In this document: one piece after another, positions 35,397 to 46,737 of the stretch | Layout: every line of letters begins with the position of its first letter | Numbering within the stretch: the first letter of the stretch is position 1 | DNA from: Olsenella sp. | GTDB lineage: Bacteria; Actinomycetota; Coriobacteriia; Coriobacteriales; Atopobiaceae | DNA length: 64,000 nucleotides | Direction of reading: 5' to 3' | Assembly (NCBI GenBank): GCA_022648325.1 | Contig: JALCMG010000004.1 | Location: forward strand, 124,001 to 188,000 | The notes under the pieces: generated by a model | Databases searched by the model: none | The model's input: the letters and a program-made list of their open reading frames with translations, nothing else | What the model was told of the DNA's origin: nothing | Translations under genes and position numbers: made by a program

Positions 35397-37063
35397 TCCC
35401 CTCCCGCGACCTCGGCGAGACGAGCCGCCAGGTCGCGAATCCTCTTGTCACAGCGGTATGCAGCCGGTCCCGCAAAGAAGCGGGCAGTGCACTCCATGAC
35501 CTCGTCAACGATCACGAGGTCGTTCTCGCGAAGCGTGGTACCCGTGGCCGTAATGTCCACGATGCGGTCCGTCATGCCCACGATGGGACCAAGCTCTATG
35601 TTGCCGTGCAGGGTCACGATGTCCACCTGCTGGCCGATTGAGTCGTAGTAGGCCTGAGTGATGCGCGGGTACTTGGTTGCCACGCGCACGGTGCCACGCC
35701 AGGCGTAGTTTCTCTCGGCGACGCCCGCCTTTGCACGTGGCTCGGCCACCACAAAGCGGCAGCCGCCAAAGCCAAGGTCGACGAGCTGGAGCACATCCAT
35801 ATTGGCCTCTACGAGCGAGTCGCGACCGCAGATCCCGCAGTCGCAGCCGCCGTGGCCGACAAAGGCCGGGGCGTCCTGCGCGCGCACGATCACGTACTCG
35901 ACGTCACCCTCGCGCACCGTAAGCTGGCGACCTGGGTCGCGCAGGCCCTCCACCGGCAGGCCCGCCGCCTCGAGGACGCGGATGGCGTCCTCGAGAAGCG
36001 ACCCCTTTGGAACGGCGATGCGCAGGGGCCTCTCGGCAAGTCTCACGCCTGGAGTGACAACGCCTGACTCGCCCGGCTCGCCCAGAATCTCCTGCAGGCG
36101 CTCGAGTGAGAGGGCAAAGCCGCAGGCAGCGGTGTTATCGCGGCCCAGGTTCGCGAGAACCGCGTCGTAGCGGCCGCCGGAGGCCAGAGATGCCGCAATG
36201 CCCTCGGCGTAGCCCTTGAAGATGATTCCCGTGTAGTAGTCGAAGGAGTTGATGATCGAGAAGTCAAAGGACGCGCGGCCGTCCGAGAAGAGTCCGGAGA
36301 GCGAGGCCACAAGGCGCTCGAGCTCGGCGGTGCCTCGCGCGCCCTTCTCGACTCCGGCGGCCTCCAGAAGCTCGTCGAGCTCCGAGATCACCTCGGCGCC
36401 GCCCACCAGGCGCGGGATGCGCCTGATCGCTCGGGCAGCGGCGGCTTCGAGTTCGCTTGCAGCAACGGTCTTCTCGACCAGCTCGTCCAGCGAGACAAAG
36501 TCGGAGTCATGCACGAGGGCGAGCGCCTCCTCCCGGAAGCGCGCGCTGGGGGCACAGGTGTCAAGCAGGGCCTTGAGCGGTGTGACAGAGCCCAGCACGA
36601 TACGCCAGGCAGGCACGTCAAGCGCATCGAGCGTCTCGGCGAGAAGGTCCACGACCTCGTGCTCGGCGGCGGCACCGTCACCACCCACGAGCTCGACGCC
36701 CAGCTGTGTGAACTGGCGCGGCTGGCCCTTGAGCGAGGACTCCTCTCGTACGACCGGTGCCTCGTAGCGCAGGCGCACGGGCAGGCTCTCCCTGCTCATG
36801 CGGGTGGCGATCATGCGTGCGATGGGCAGCGTGAGGTCTGGGCGCAGGGTGAGGAGGCTCCCGTCCACGTCGAAGAGCTGGAACGGCAGGCCCTTGATGC
36901 GGCCGGCGCGCTCGAGGGCGTCGCGCGACTCCAAGAGCGGCGTCTCCACCGGGAGGTACCCATGCGACGAGAAGACCTCGCGCACAGTGCCGGAGATGCG
37001 CTCGCGCGCGAGTGCCTCCTGAGGAAGGATGTCACGGAACCCGCTTGGTGTGCCTGCTATCAC
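35387..37063 (-). CDS. hisZG: HisZ-HisG fusion: ATP phosphoribosyltransferase, regulatory and catalytic parts in one chain
   Basis: First enzyme of histidine synthesis, joining ATP and PRPP (558 aa). Residues ~1-335 are a HisZ-type histidyl-tRNA-synthetase paralogue (GFRDILPQEALARERI, RPDLTLPIARMIA, PRQFTQLGVELVG, FDYYTGIIFKGY). Residues ~345-558 are a short-form HisG (RPLRIAVPKGSLLEDAIRVL, VGHGGCDCGICGRDSLVE, and the PRPP loop VDITATGTTLRENDL). Short HisG normally needs HisZ as a separate subunit, so the fusion joins a known complex. I start at GTG 37063 with GAGGGG 5 nt upstream; the longer frame to 37195 lacks a site. It is the first gene of the his operon. The whole frame is intact. Confidence 0.95.
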   Translation of the reverse strand: MIAGTPSGFRDILPQEALARERISGTVREVFSSHGYLPVETPLLESRDALERAGRIKGLPFQLFDVDGSLLTLRPDLTLPIARMIATRMSRESLPVRLRYEAPVVREESSLKGQPRQFTQLGVELVGGDGAAAEHEVVDLLAETLDALDVPAWRIVLGSVTPLKALLDTCAPSARFREEALALVHDSDFVSLDELVEKTVAASELEAAAARAIRRIPRLVGGAEVISELDELLEAAGVEKGARGTAELERLVASLSGLFSDGRASFDFSIINSFDYYTGIIFKGYAEGIAASLASGGRYDAVLANLGRDNTAACGFALSLERLQEILGEPGESGVVTPGVRLAERPLRIAVPKGSLLEDAIRVLEAAGLPVEGLRDPGRQLTVREGDVEYVIVRAQDAPAFVGHGGCDCGICGRDSLVEANMDVLQLVDLGFGGCRFVVAEPRAKAGVAERNYAWRGTVRVATKYPRITQAYYDSIGQQVDIVTLHGNIELGPIVGMTDRIVDITATGTTLRENDLVIVDEVMECTARFFAGPAAYRCDKRIRDLAARLAEVAGGEWL

Positions 37064-37192
37064 GCCTGCCCCTCTCCCCTTCTGATACGTAGAGCATATC
37101 GCTCTGACGTGACGGAAATCGTTGTGCGCCGCTTGTGTTGCGCGCGTCGACATCTTGCGACTGTTGCGCGTCGAGAGCTTCTCGCGCTTTGT

Positions 37193-37212
37193 CACTTTAG
37201 CATACTAAAGTG
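37193..37212. promoter_or_regulatory. Operator-like palindrome upstream of hisZG
   Basis: CACTTTAG CATA CTAAAGTG is a perfect 8-bp inverted repeat with a 4-nt centre, 130 nt before the hisZG start. Its position fits a repressor operator of the his operon; a TrpR/YerC-family regulator is one candidate (inference). A second palindrome, GAGCGTTAACGCTC, lies at 37242-37255. Confidence 0.45.
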
Positions 37213-37296
37213 CCGTGCACTGTGTGGACGCCAGGCACACAGAGCGTTAACGCTCCATTCATATGGGAAGATGAAGCGCTACAAAACGTGCCCTAC

Positions 37297-37440
37297 GGCG
37301 GCAAAATGTCGCCGGAGCAGGGGTTTCGTACGCACCTGCCACCAAAAGCGGCCTTCCGGCGGCAAAATGTCGCCGGAGCAGGGGTTTCGTACGGGGTTGC
37401 CACCAAAAGCGGCCCTCCGGCGACAAACCGGCACCGGAGG
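37297..37440. repeat. Tandem ~61-bp repeats of the CCGGCGAC family
   Basis: Two full copies and one diverged copy. Each has GGCAAAATGTCGCCGGAGCA, then GGGGTTTCGTACG, then GCCACCAAAAGCGGCC and TTCCGG. The first two copies start 61 nt apart. They lie downstream of murJ and may act as its terminator. Relatives occur at 2055-2125 and 58766-58846. Confidence 0.75.
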
Positions 37441-37449
37441 GAGCGCCGC

Positions 37450-39138
37450 CTACCCGCGGCGACGCATGAGGCGCCCAAGCACAGACTTTATGAAGCGCGA
37501 CTCGGGCATCTTGAACACAATCGACATCCCGTAGGTCACAAGAACCGCCGGCAGTCCGCCCGCAACGCAGTAGAGGATGGACATCAGCGTGTGGCCGGTG
37601 CAGTCTCCCACATATGCGTTGAGGGCAGCGAGAATTGCAGCGCCTACGATAGCGCCCACCAGTCCAATGAGAATCGACTTCACCAGCGACCCGATGATGC
37701 CACGAAGCCCAAGCGGCCCAATGGCGTGGCGCAAGAACGCAACGATGACAATGTCGACGGCAAGGAAGAACAGGGCAGAGGTGAGAGAGACATACACAAG
37801 GGCCTGGAACTCGGAAAGGCCCCGTGGCATGAGGAAGAGCAAAAGCACGACTTGCCACGCCGTGCCCACCACACTCGCAATCGCGTAGAGGACCATCCGC
37901 CTCATTGCCGAGAAGACCTTCTGCAGGTACATGCACACGCTGTAGAGCGGCAGAGCGCACGCAAGGCCAAAGAGGTAGCCGGCCGTCATCATAAGCTGGT
38001 CCGAGGTGAACTTGCCAGCAGCGACAATCGAAGTAAGCGGCATCGAAAAGACGATGAGGTACATCGCAAACGGCACCATGAAAAAGAGGACCTCGCTCAG
38101 CCCGGCCGAGATGCCCCGCTTGAAGCCAGCGTCATCGTTCTTTGCAAAGCTGTCCGATAGCTCCGTGAACATGGCCGTGGTAATTGGCACCGTGAGAATC
38201 GCGTAAGGAAGGGTGTACCAGAGGCGCGCGTAGTAGGCCACCGACGCGCCGGACACCGTCACGGAAAGTGCGGTGCTCTGCTGGACAGAGGTCTGGACAA
38301 ATGACGTGATCATCACGACAAGCGAGGGGACGCCAATGGAAAGCGTCTCCTTGAGGTGGGGGTCATGCCAGTCGACATGCCAGGTTAGGTGGATTCCGTG
38401 CTTGCGCAGCGAAGGCATCTGGCAGACAACCTGCACCGCAACGCCAAGCGGGTTTCCAATGGCCAGAATCACCGTTGCCAGCGACGGGTTGGAGCCCACA
38501 AGCGCCGCGTAGAGCAAGAATGAAGCCGTAACCACAAAGTTGTTAAAGATAGAGCTCGCGCTACTCCAGAAGTAGTCCCTCTCGGCGTTGAGCACGCCCG
38601 AGAAGATCGACGAGAGCGAGTAGAGCACGACCTCCACCACGAAGAACCTAAAGAGGTAGGTGGCAAAACCAGCATCGAACTCGCTTGTTGCCGAGAAGGA
38701 CTGCGTCCACACGAGCTGAGCCGCAAAGACAAACCCCAGAATCGTGACGGCACCCATGAGTAGGATGACTATCGAGACAAGGTTTGACGTGTATCGGCTG
38801 GCGCCCTCCTCGCCCTCATGCCGCTTGACCGACATGTACACCGGCAGAAACGCCGTGACGAGCATGCCGCCCACGACGATCTCGTAGAGCTGGTTTGGAA
38901 GGTTGTTGGCCACCGAGTAGCAGCTCGCCACCATGCCGGCGCCAAGGGCAAAGCTCTGGCCCCAGGTGCGGAAGAAGCCCGTGATGCGACTAACGATCAC
39001 GAGGAAGCTCATGAGGGCGGCGTTGCGGCCAACCTGACTCTCGGTGGACTCGTCCGCCTTGGTCGGCGTCGCGACGGTCTCCGCATCCTTGCGCGCCGGT
39101 GCCATGTGCTTGGGCTTCCAGCCTTGGGTGTCGCTCAC
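37450..39138 (-). CDS. murJ: Lipid II flippase MurJ
   Basis: Polytopic inner-membrane protein (562 aa) of the MviN/MurJ family that flips lipid II for cell-wall synthesis. About 14 hydrophobic helices follow a soluble N-terminal tail of ~35 residues. Seen are SFLVIVSRITGFFRTWGQS, the family segment NNLPNQLYEIVVGGMLVTAF and the charged loop SVKRHEGEEGASRY. The start ATG 39138 overlaps the ybaK stop by 4 nt (ATGA), so it is coupled to ybaK and uvrA. The C-terminus is basic (RLMRRRG). Confidence 0.93.
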   Translation of the reverse strand: MSDTQGWKPKHMAPARKDAETVATPTKADESTESQVGRNAALMSFLVIVSRITGFFRTWGQSFALGAGMVASCYSVANNLPNQLYEIVVGGMLVTAFLPVYMSVKRHEGEEGASRYTSNLVSIVILLMGAVTILGFVFAAQLVWTQSFSATSEFDAGFATYLFRFFVVEVVLYSLSSIFSGVLNAERDYFWSSASSIFNNFVVTASFLLYAALVGSNPSLATVILAIGNPLGVAVQVVCQMPSLRKHGIHLTWHVDWHDPHLKETLSIGVPSLVVMITSFVQTSVQQSTALSVTVSGASVAYYARLWYTLPYAILTVPITTAMFTELSDSFAKNDDAGFKRGISAGLSEVLFFMVPFAMYLIVFSMPLTSIVAAGKFTSDQLMMTAGYLFGLACALPLYSVCMYLQKVFSAMRRMVLYAIASVVGTAWQVVLLLFLMPRGLSEFQALVYVSLTSALFFLAVDIVIVAFLRHAIGPLGLRGIIGSLVKSILIGLVGAIVGAAILAALNAYVGDCTGHTLMSILYCVAGGLPAVLVTYGMSIVFKMPESRFIKSVLGRLMRRRG

Positions 39139-39638
39139 CGGGTCTCCTCTCGGCAGATATCAGCGTACTTGGCGCCGCAGAACGTGAGAAGGTCATCTGG
39201 GGCAAGGCGCAGGGAGAGTCCCCGCCTGCCGCCCGAGATGCCAATGATGTCAAAGAGCTGGGCCGTCTCGTCTATAAGAGTGGGGAAGCTCTTCTTCATG
39301 CCCACGGGCGAGCAGCCTCCGCGCACGTAGCCAGTGAGCCCCTCGAGCTCTTTGGTGGGAAGCATCGAGAGGCTCTTCTCGCCTGCTGCCGCCGCGGCCT
39401 TCTTGAAGTCGAGCTCCTCGCCCACGGGAATGCAGCACACCACGTAGGTGCCGGAGGGGGCCACCGTGACCAGCGTCTTGAACGAGGACGCCGGGTCGAC
39501 GCCCGCCTCGAGCGCCATGCGCAGGCCCAGGCCGCGCGTGAGGTCGTCCTCCTCGAGCTCGCGGTAGGTAAACGAGATGCCCGCCCGCTCAAGCTCGCGC
39601 ATGGCGTTGGTCTTCTGGAACTTCTCGCGCTTTGCCAT
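39135..39638 (-). CDS. ybaK: Cys-tRNA(Pro)/Cys-tRNA deacylase YbaK
   Basis: Single-domain tRNA editing protein (167 aa) of the YbaK/EbsC family that hydrolyses mischarged tRNA. Signature parts are FQKTNAMRELERAGISFTYR at the N-terminus, SSFKTLVTV (catalytic Lys), YVVCCIPVGEELDFKKAAAA, LTGYVRGGCSPVGMKKSFPT and DETAQLFDIIGISGGRRGLS. I start at ATG 39638, 2 nt before the end of uvrA, with a GGAGGAG site inside the end of uvrA. Confidence 0.95.
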   Translation of the reverse strand: MAKREKFQKTNAMRELERAGISFTYRELEEDDLTRGLGLRMALEAGVDPASSFKTLVTVAPSGTYVVCCIPVGEELDFKKAAAAAGEKSLSMLPTKELEGLTGYVRGGCSPVGMKKSFPTLIDETAQLFDIIGISGGRRGLSLRLAPDDLLTFCGAKYADICREETR

Positions 39639-39640
39639 GG

Positions 39641-42517
<2,877 letters not shown>

Positions 42518-42744
42518 GTGATGTGGCTCCCCTCGTTGTTGCTTGCGAATCTGGTGGCCAGTTCTGCGAGACGACGTAGGACGGTGTCTCTCGCAGACGT
42601 TTTTTGCCAGCCTTTGAGTTTAGCTAAGCGGTGCCCCAGAACACAGCGTGGGCATTCTCGCACACGTCGCAACAACAATTCGTACGGTTAGCCACCGTCG
42701 GTCCCCGGCCCCTCTCCTCCCTCCCCTCTCCCATCCCCCTCCGC

Positions 42745-42810
42745 TCTTTATCGGTAGCACCTAAATTTATCTGCGGAAACGCCGAGAAGATTCTCAGATA
42801 CCGATAAAGA
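42745..42810. repeat. 12-bp inverted repeat TCTTTATCGGTA
   Basis: TCTTTATCGGTA (42745-42756) and its exact complement TACCGATAAAGA (42799-42810) are 42 nt apart. The interior also has short self-pairing (GAGAAGATTCTC). Confidence 0.7.
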
Positions 42811-42871
42811 AAAACAGACCGAGGATTCCTTCTTGACCAGGGCCGAGAGAGGCTCGCGGGGAGGCGTTCAA

Positions 42872-43122
42872 TGCACAAAATCGCCCTATCGAACGAAGAA
42901 ACCTGGATCACTGCATGAAAACGTCCTATCGAACAGTTCCAAATGAGAAGTTCCATCAAATTCAAAACTAAGATTACAGATATTCGAATCAATTATTCAA
43001 AATATTCATTTAAATGAAACTATGGTTTCAAGATTGTTTTCTGCTGGCTGCTAGGACTGTTCGATAGGACGTTTTCATGCAGCACTCGACAAAACCCCGT
43101 TCGATAGAGCCTTTTCATGCAC
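42872..43122. repeat. Nested inverted repeats flanking an AT-rich core (~250 bp)
   Basis: The inner pair is perfect over 27 bp (42911-42937 and 43056-43082; core CATGAAAACGTCCTATCGAA). An outer, diverged pair of the same motif lies at 42872-42894 (TGCACAAAATCGCCCTATCG) and 43098-43122 (TTCGATAGAGCCTTTTCATG). The 118-nt centre is AT-rich. There are four motif copies, two per orientation, placed symmetrically. Confidence 0.8.
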
Positions 43123-43182
43123 AGAAGCGCTAAGCCCAACAGGCTGGCCACTCCCCGAGACTTCCAGAGAAATTTTCGAACA

Positions 43183-43213
43183 CAAAACCCCGCCTTGCCA
43201 AAGCAAGACGGGG
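43183..43213 (-). terminator. Terminator of the GtrA-family gene
   Basis: CCCCG(C)CTTGC pairs with GCAAG(A)CGGGG around CAAA. GGGGTTTTG follows on the minus strand, ~48 nt after the stop. Confidence 0.85.
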
Positions 43214-43260
43214 CGACAACCTCACTTGAGGACAGGGAATGGATTGAGTCCTTGAGACAA

Positions 43261-43791
43261 CTACGCCTCCTTGGCCTCGGCCTTCTTGCCCTTGGAGTCC
43301 GGCATGATCCAGAACTTGAGCAGCGGGAAGCTCACAATGACCGCGGCCAGGGTGTTCACAAAGGATGCCACGGTGCCGGAGAGACCCACATCCCAGCCAA
43401 AAGTGCCCTGGCAGAAGGCCGTCACATAGCTCGGGAGAATCAGGTTGACCACCACGATGAGCACGGCGAGCAGCGCGTACTTCCAGGCAGCGTCCTTGAA
43501 CGAGGTGTCGGAGTCAAACACCCAGAGCATCTGCACGAAGAAGTTCACGACCTGCGCCAGCACCTCGGCGATGAGGAACGTGATGAAGCCGCCCAGGTAG
43601 TTGGAGCCCTGGGAGGTGTAGTCAAACAGCCAGAACTTGAACGGGCTGTTCAGCTGCATTCCGTTGATGAAGACTGCCGTGCCCACCCACGTGCACACAA
43701 GGCGCGTGATGGTGGAGATGTTCGACAGCACGTTGAACTTGATGAACTGCCAGAGCGTCTTGTGCTCCTCGGTCCACGTCTTGAAGCTCAT
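43261..43791 (-). CDS. GtrA-family membrane protein
   Basis: Small polytopic membrane protein (176 aa) with four hydrophobic segments (ITRLVCTWVGTAVFI, ITFLIAEVLAQVVNFFVQML, YALLAVLIVVVNLIL, TVASFVNTLAAVIVSF). GtrA-like proteins are thought to help move polyprenyl-linked sugars across the membrane. The C-terminal tail is Lys/Glu-rich. I start at ATG 43791 with AAGGAGGG 10 nt upstream. It lies 93 nt after the GH3 gene on the same strand and may be cotranscribed. Exact function unknown. Confidence 0.8.
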   Translation of the reverse strand: MSFKTWTEEHKTLWQFIKFNVLSNISTITRLVCTWVGTAVFINGMQLNSPFKFWLFDYTSQGSNYLGGFITFLIAEVLAQVVNFFVQMLWVFDSDTSFKDAAWKYALLAVLIVVVNLILPSYVTAFCQGTFGWDVGLSGTVASFVNTLAAVIVSFPLLKFWIMPDSKGKKAEAKEA

Positions 43792-43883
43792 TGACTCGCC
43801 CCCTCCTTCCCGGCCACACGGCCGATTAACCAACTTCTGTCACGGTCACGCTGACCTACCCGGCAACGCGGCCGACGCGCAGG

Positions 43884-46376
43884 CTACTTCCCCGCTGCGT
43901 CAAGCGCACTCGTGGTACGCGCATTGCCAATGAGGTTCGCGACAAAGGCGATGAGGATCGGCACGATAAACCAGAGGAACCACACCAGAATGAAGCCCTC
44001 GCCGGTCGCAAGCTTGACGAGCAGTGCCGGTACGATTCCCGCGAGGCCCCACCACTTGATCTCGCGCACGATGGCATCGACCATACCCATCGAGACCATG
44101 CCGTTGGTCATCTTGGCCAGCGCTCGCAGCGGCATGTTCCAGATGAATAGCACGTTGAGGTTGGGCTTGCCCGAGGCGTCGGCCGCACGCTTCATGGCCG
44201 CAAGCACCAGCCACACAATCCAGAAGATCGGCGAGCGGCCGTGGTTGAGGTCGCAGAAGCACATGTTGCGGTCGATGCGCACCTTGGGGCTGGGGATGGG
44301 GTGACCGAGAAGCGCCGCGAAGTGCGCGTCATCCACGGTCTGGACCTTGCCCGTCTGGTAGGGCGTCACGTCAACGCCGGCGTAGGGGTCGGGCGCGTTG
44401 GTGCCCTCAACCTCAACAGTCCCAACAAGGCGAATGTCCTCGCTGGAAGCGCCAACGCGCAGCTCGTAGGTACCGCCCTCTACCTCCCAGGCGTCGGTGG
44501 CCACGTTAAAGTAGCGGAACGCCTTGTCGTCAAGGGCAATGCTTACCTGCTTGCTCTCGTGCGGCGCAAGCTCCACGCGGGCAAAGCCTTTGAGCTCCTG
44601 CGCGGCCCGGAACACGCCGTGCTCTGGCTTGGCAACGTAGAGCTGGCAGACCTCGGCGCCCGGGCAGTCGCCCTCGTTTGTAAGGGTGAAGGTCACGCTC
44701 TCGGGAGTTGCCTTGAGGTCGCTGTACGAGAAGCTCGTGTACGAGAGGCCATAGCCAAACGGGTACGCTACGTCAACGCCCGCCGTCTGGTAGTAGCGAT
44801 AGCCCACGTAGATGCCCTCGCGGTACTCGGCGCTCATGCCCTGTGCCGGGAAGCGGCCAGCCGTGGGGGTGTCTGTCAGGCGCTTCGGCCAGGTCTCCGT
44901 GAGCTTGCCGGAGGGGTTTGTGCGCCCGCAGACAAGATCGAGTGCTGCGCCTGTGCCGGCCTGTCCGCCCAGTGCGAGGTAAAGCACCGCACGGGCGTCG
45001 GCAACCCAGTCGGTCTCGACGCAAGAACCAGCGGAGAGAAGCACGACCACGTTGGGGTTCACCTGCGAGATGGCGTGCAGGAGCTCTACCTGGTTGTCGT
45101 TCAGGCGCATGTTGCGACGGTCCGCGCCCTCGGACTCCGCGATCTCGTCAAGTGCCAGGCACGCGATGACAACGTCGGCGTGCTGCGCCAGCTCGACGGC
45201 AGCGTCGCGCTTGCCGGCATCCTCACCGCCGTGGCGAAGGAAGCCCTGCTCGTACCCAACGAGCGTGAGGCCGCTCTCCCCCACCATGTCGAGCACGTTG
45301 TCGACCTGAGTGGAGTTGACCGCAGACGAGCCGGCGCCCTGGTAGCGAGGCTCGCGGGCAAAATCGCCCACAAGGGCGACCTTCGTGCCCGCAGCAAGCG
45401 GGAGCATCGAGCCCTCGTTCTTGAGCAGCACCGCTCCCTCGGCTGCGGCCTGGCGCGCGAGCGCGTGGTGGGCGACCTTGTCAAACTCCCCCGTGGCGCC
45501 CTCGACTGCGGGACGAGTGGAAAGGACCAGCTCGAGTGCGTCATCCACGCAGCCGTCGAGCACCTCCTCGGGGAGGCGGCCAGAGTGAACCGCAGCAACC
45601 AGCTGCCTCACGGAATCCATGCCCGGTGCGGGCATCTCGAAGGTGGAACCCGCCTCCACACCGGCAACGTGGTCGTTCGAGCCGCCCCAGTCCGTCACCA
45701 CGGCGCCGTCGAAGCCCCACTCCCCGCGCAGGATGTCGCGCAGGAGGTGGCGGTTCTCGTTGGCATAGGTGCCGTTGATCAGGTTGTAGGAGCTCATGAT
45801 GGACTTGGGGTGAGACTCTCGCACCACGATTTCGAAGGCAGTGAGGTAGTTCTCGCGCAGGGTGCGCTCGTCTACCACGGAGTTCGACGCCTGGCGTCGC
45901 GTCTCCTGGTTGTTGGCGGCAAAGTGCTTGGGGCACGCGGCGACGCCCTGGGACTGGATGCCGCGCACATAGGATGCGGCCATCTTGCCCGCAAGATAGG
46001 GGTCCTCGGAGAAGTACTCAAAGTTGCGCCCGCAGAGCGGCGAGCGTTTCATGCAGAGGCCCGGCCCCAGAAGCGTACCCACGCCCTGGGCAGCGGTCTC
46101 CTCGCCCAGCGCCTCGCCTATCTTCTCGCCAAGCGCCTCGTCCCAGGTGTTTGCCACCGTCACGGCCGTGGGAAAGCAGGTGGCTGGCTCGGAGCCCGCA
46201 ATCCCCAGGTGGTCTGCCGCGCCAAGCTGATGACGCAGGCCGTTGGGGCCGTCCGAGAACTCCATCTCGGGAATGCCAAGGCGCTCAAAACTCCAGCTTC
46301 CAAAGGTCGTAGCCCCCTGGAGAAGCGCGCACTTCTCCTCAAGCGTCATCTTTCCGATAAGGTCTGCGTGCTTCAT
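43884..46376 (-). CDS. Glycoside hydrolase family 3 (beta-glucosidase-like) with C-terminal membrane region
   Basis: Retaining beta-glycosidase, 830 aa. The N-terminal GH3 barrel has MEFSDGPNGLRHQ, CPKHFAANNQETRR (substrate Lys-His) and the nucleophile Asp in GAVVTDWGGSND. The GH3_C sandwich (~330-540) has AVLYLALGGQAGTGAALDLV and GKLTETWPKRL, with YRYYQTAGVDVAYPFGYGLS nearby, and is followed by a fibronectin-like domain. The last ~160 residues are unusual: two strong hydrophobic helices (WWGLAGIVPALLVKLA and LVWFLWFIVPILIAFVANLI) plus a weaker one. No signal peptide is present, so this is probably a membrane-tethered cytosolic enzyme. I start at ATG 46376 with GGGAG 8 nt upstream. Confidence 0.93.
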   Translation of the reverse strand: MKHADLIGKMTLEEKCALLQGATTFGSWSFERLGIPEMEFSDGPNGLRHQLGAADHLGIAGSEPATCFPTAVTVANTWDEALGEKIGEALGEETAAQGVGTLLGPGLCMKRSPLCGRNFEYFSEDPYLAGKMAASYVRGIQSQGVAACPKHFAANNQETRRQASNSVVDERTLRENYLTAFEIVVRESHPKSIMSSYNLINGTYANENRHLLRDILRGEWGFDGAVVTDWGGSNDHVAGVEAGSTFEMPAPGMDSVRQLVAAVHSGRLPEEVLDGCVDDALELVLSTRPAVEGATGEFDKVAHHALARQAAAEGAVLLKNEGSMLPLAAGTKVALVGDFAREPRYQGAGSSAVNSTQVDNVLDMVGESGLTLVGYEQGFLRHGGEDAGKRDAAVELAQHADVVIACLALDEIAESEGADRRNMRLNDNQVELLHAISQVNPNVVVLLSAGSCVETDWVADARAVLYLALGGQAGTGAALDLVCGRTNPSGKLTETWPKRLTDTPTAGRFPAQGMSAEYREGIYVGYRYYQTAGVDVAYPFGYGLSYTSFSYSDLKATPESVTFTLTNEGDCPGAEVCQLYVAKPEHGVFRAAQELKGFARVELAPHESKQVSIALDDKAFRYFNVATDAWEVEGGTYELRVGASSEDIRLVGTVEVEGTNAPDPYAGVDVTPYQTGKVQTVDDAHFAALLGHPIPSPKVRIDRNMCFCDLNHGRSPIFWIVWLVLAAMKRAADASGKPNLNVLFIWNMPLRALAKMTNGMVSMGMVDAIVREIKWWGLAGIVPALLVKLATGEGFILVWFLWFIVPILIAFVANLIGNARTTSALDAAGK

Positions 46377-46737
46377 CAAACCCGCTCCCTCGCATACACG
46401 GCTCCGCTGTGCACCTTTAACTGCCTCAACTCTATTCCGCCTCTCGCCACGCCGGGGAAAAGTGGCACATTCGGTCTGCCACATGCCACGAATGGCCCAA
46501 CAGGAAGCCGAACGCCCGCTCGAGAAAGTCCTCGGCGCAACGAGAGGACCCCTTCCAGCCGTAACAGTAGAGGCATTGACAACGCGTGCGCCGCGAAGGT
46601 CGTAACCCGTCAAAACAGGGTCGCGGTCTGCACCGCGCCGCGCCGACGCGCCCTCCGCTCGGGGTCCGCCTGCCGTGCGGTTGGCGCAAGAGGCCCACCA
46701 TCGCGTACCATGTTCGAGGGGAACGGAGGGGGCTAGC
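46377..46737. other. Divergent intergenic region, GH3 and two-component genes
   Basis: 361 nt serving divergent genes. It holds ribosome sites at both ends. I see TTGACA near 46577 on the plus strand, but no well-spaced -10. There is no gene or strong repeat. Confidence 0.5.

Larger units (their letters stand above)
42518..43182. other. Noncoding stretch between uvrA and gtrA terminator, rich in inverted repeats
   Basis: About 665 nt with no credible gene. 42518-42740 holds the uvrA upstream region. The rest is AT-richer than its surroundings and contains the two inverted-repeat structures listed separately. Confidence 0.7.

Noticed and set aside
37261..37440. CRISPR array from the repeated 61-nt units
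   Set aside because: Only two to three copies, whole unit is conserved with no variable spacer, no cas genes nearby, and relatives occur singly elsewhere.
44241..46736. 831-codon plus-strand frame
   Set aside because: Antisense to the GH3 gene, whose active-site motifs are clear; no domain on the plus strand.
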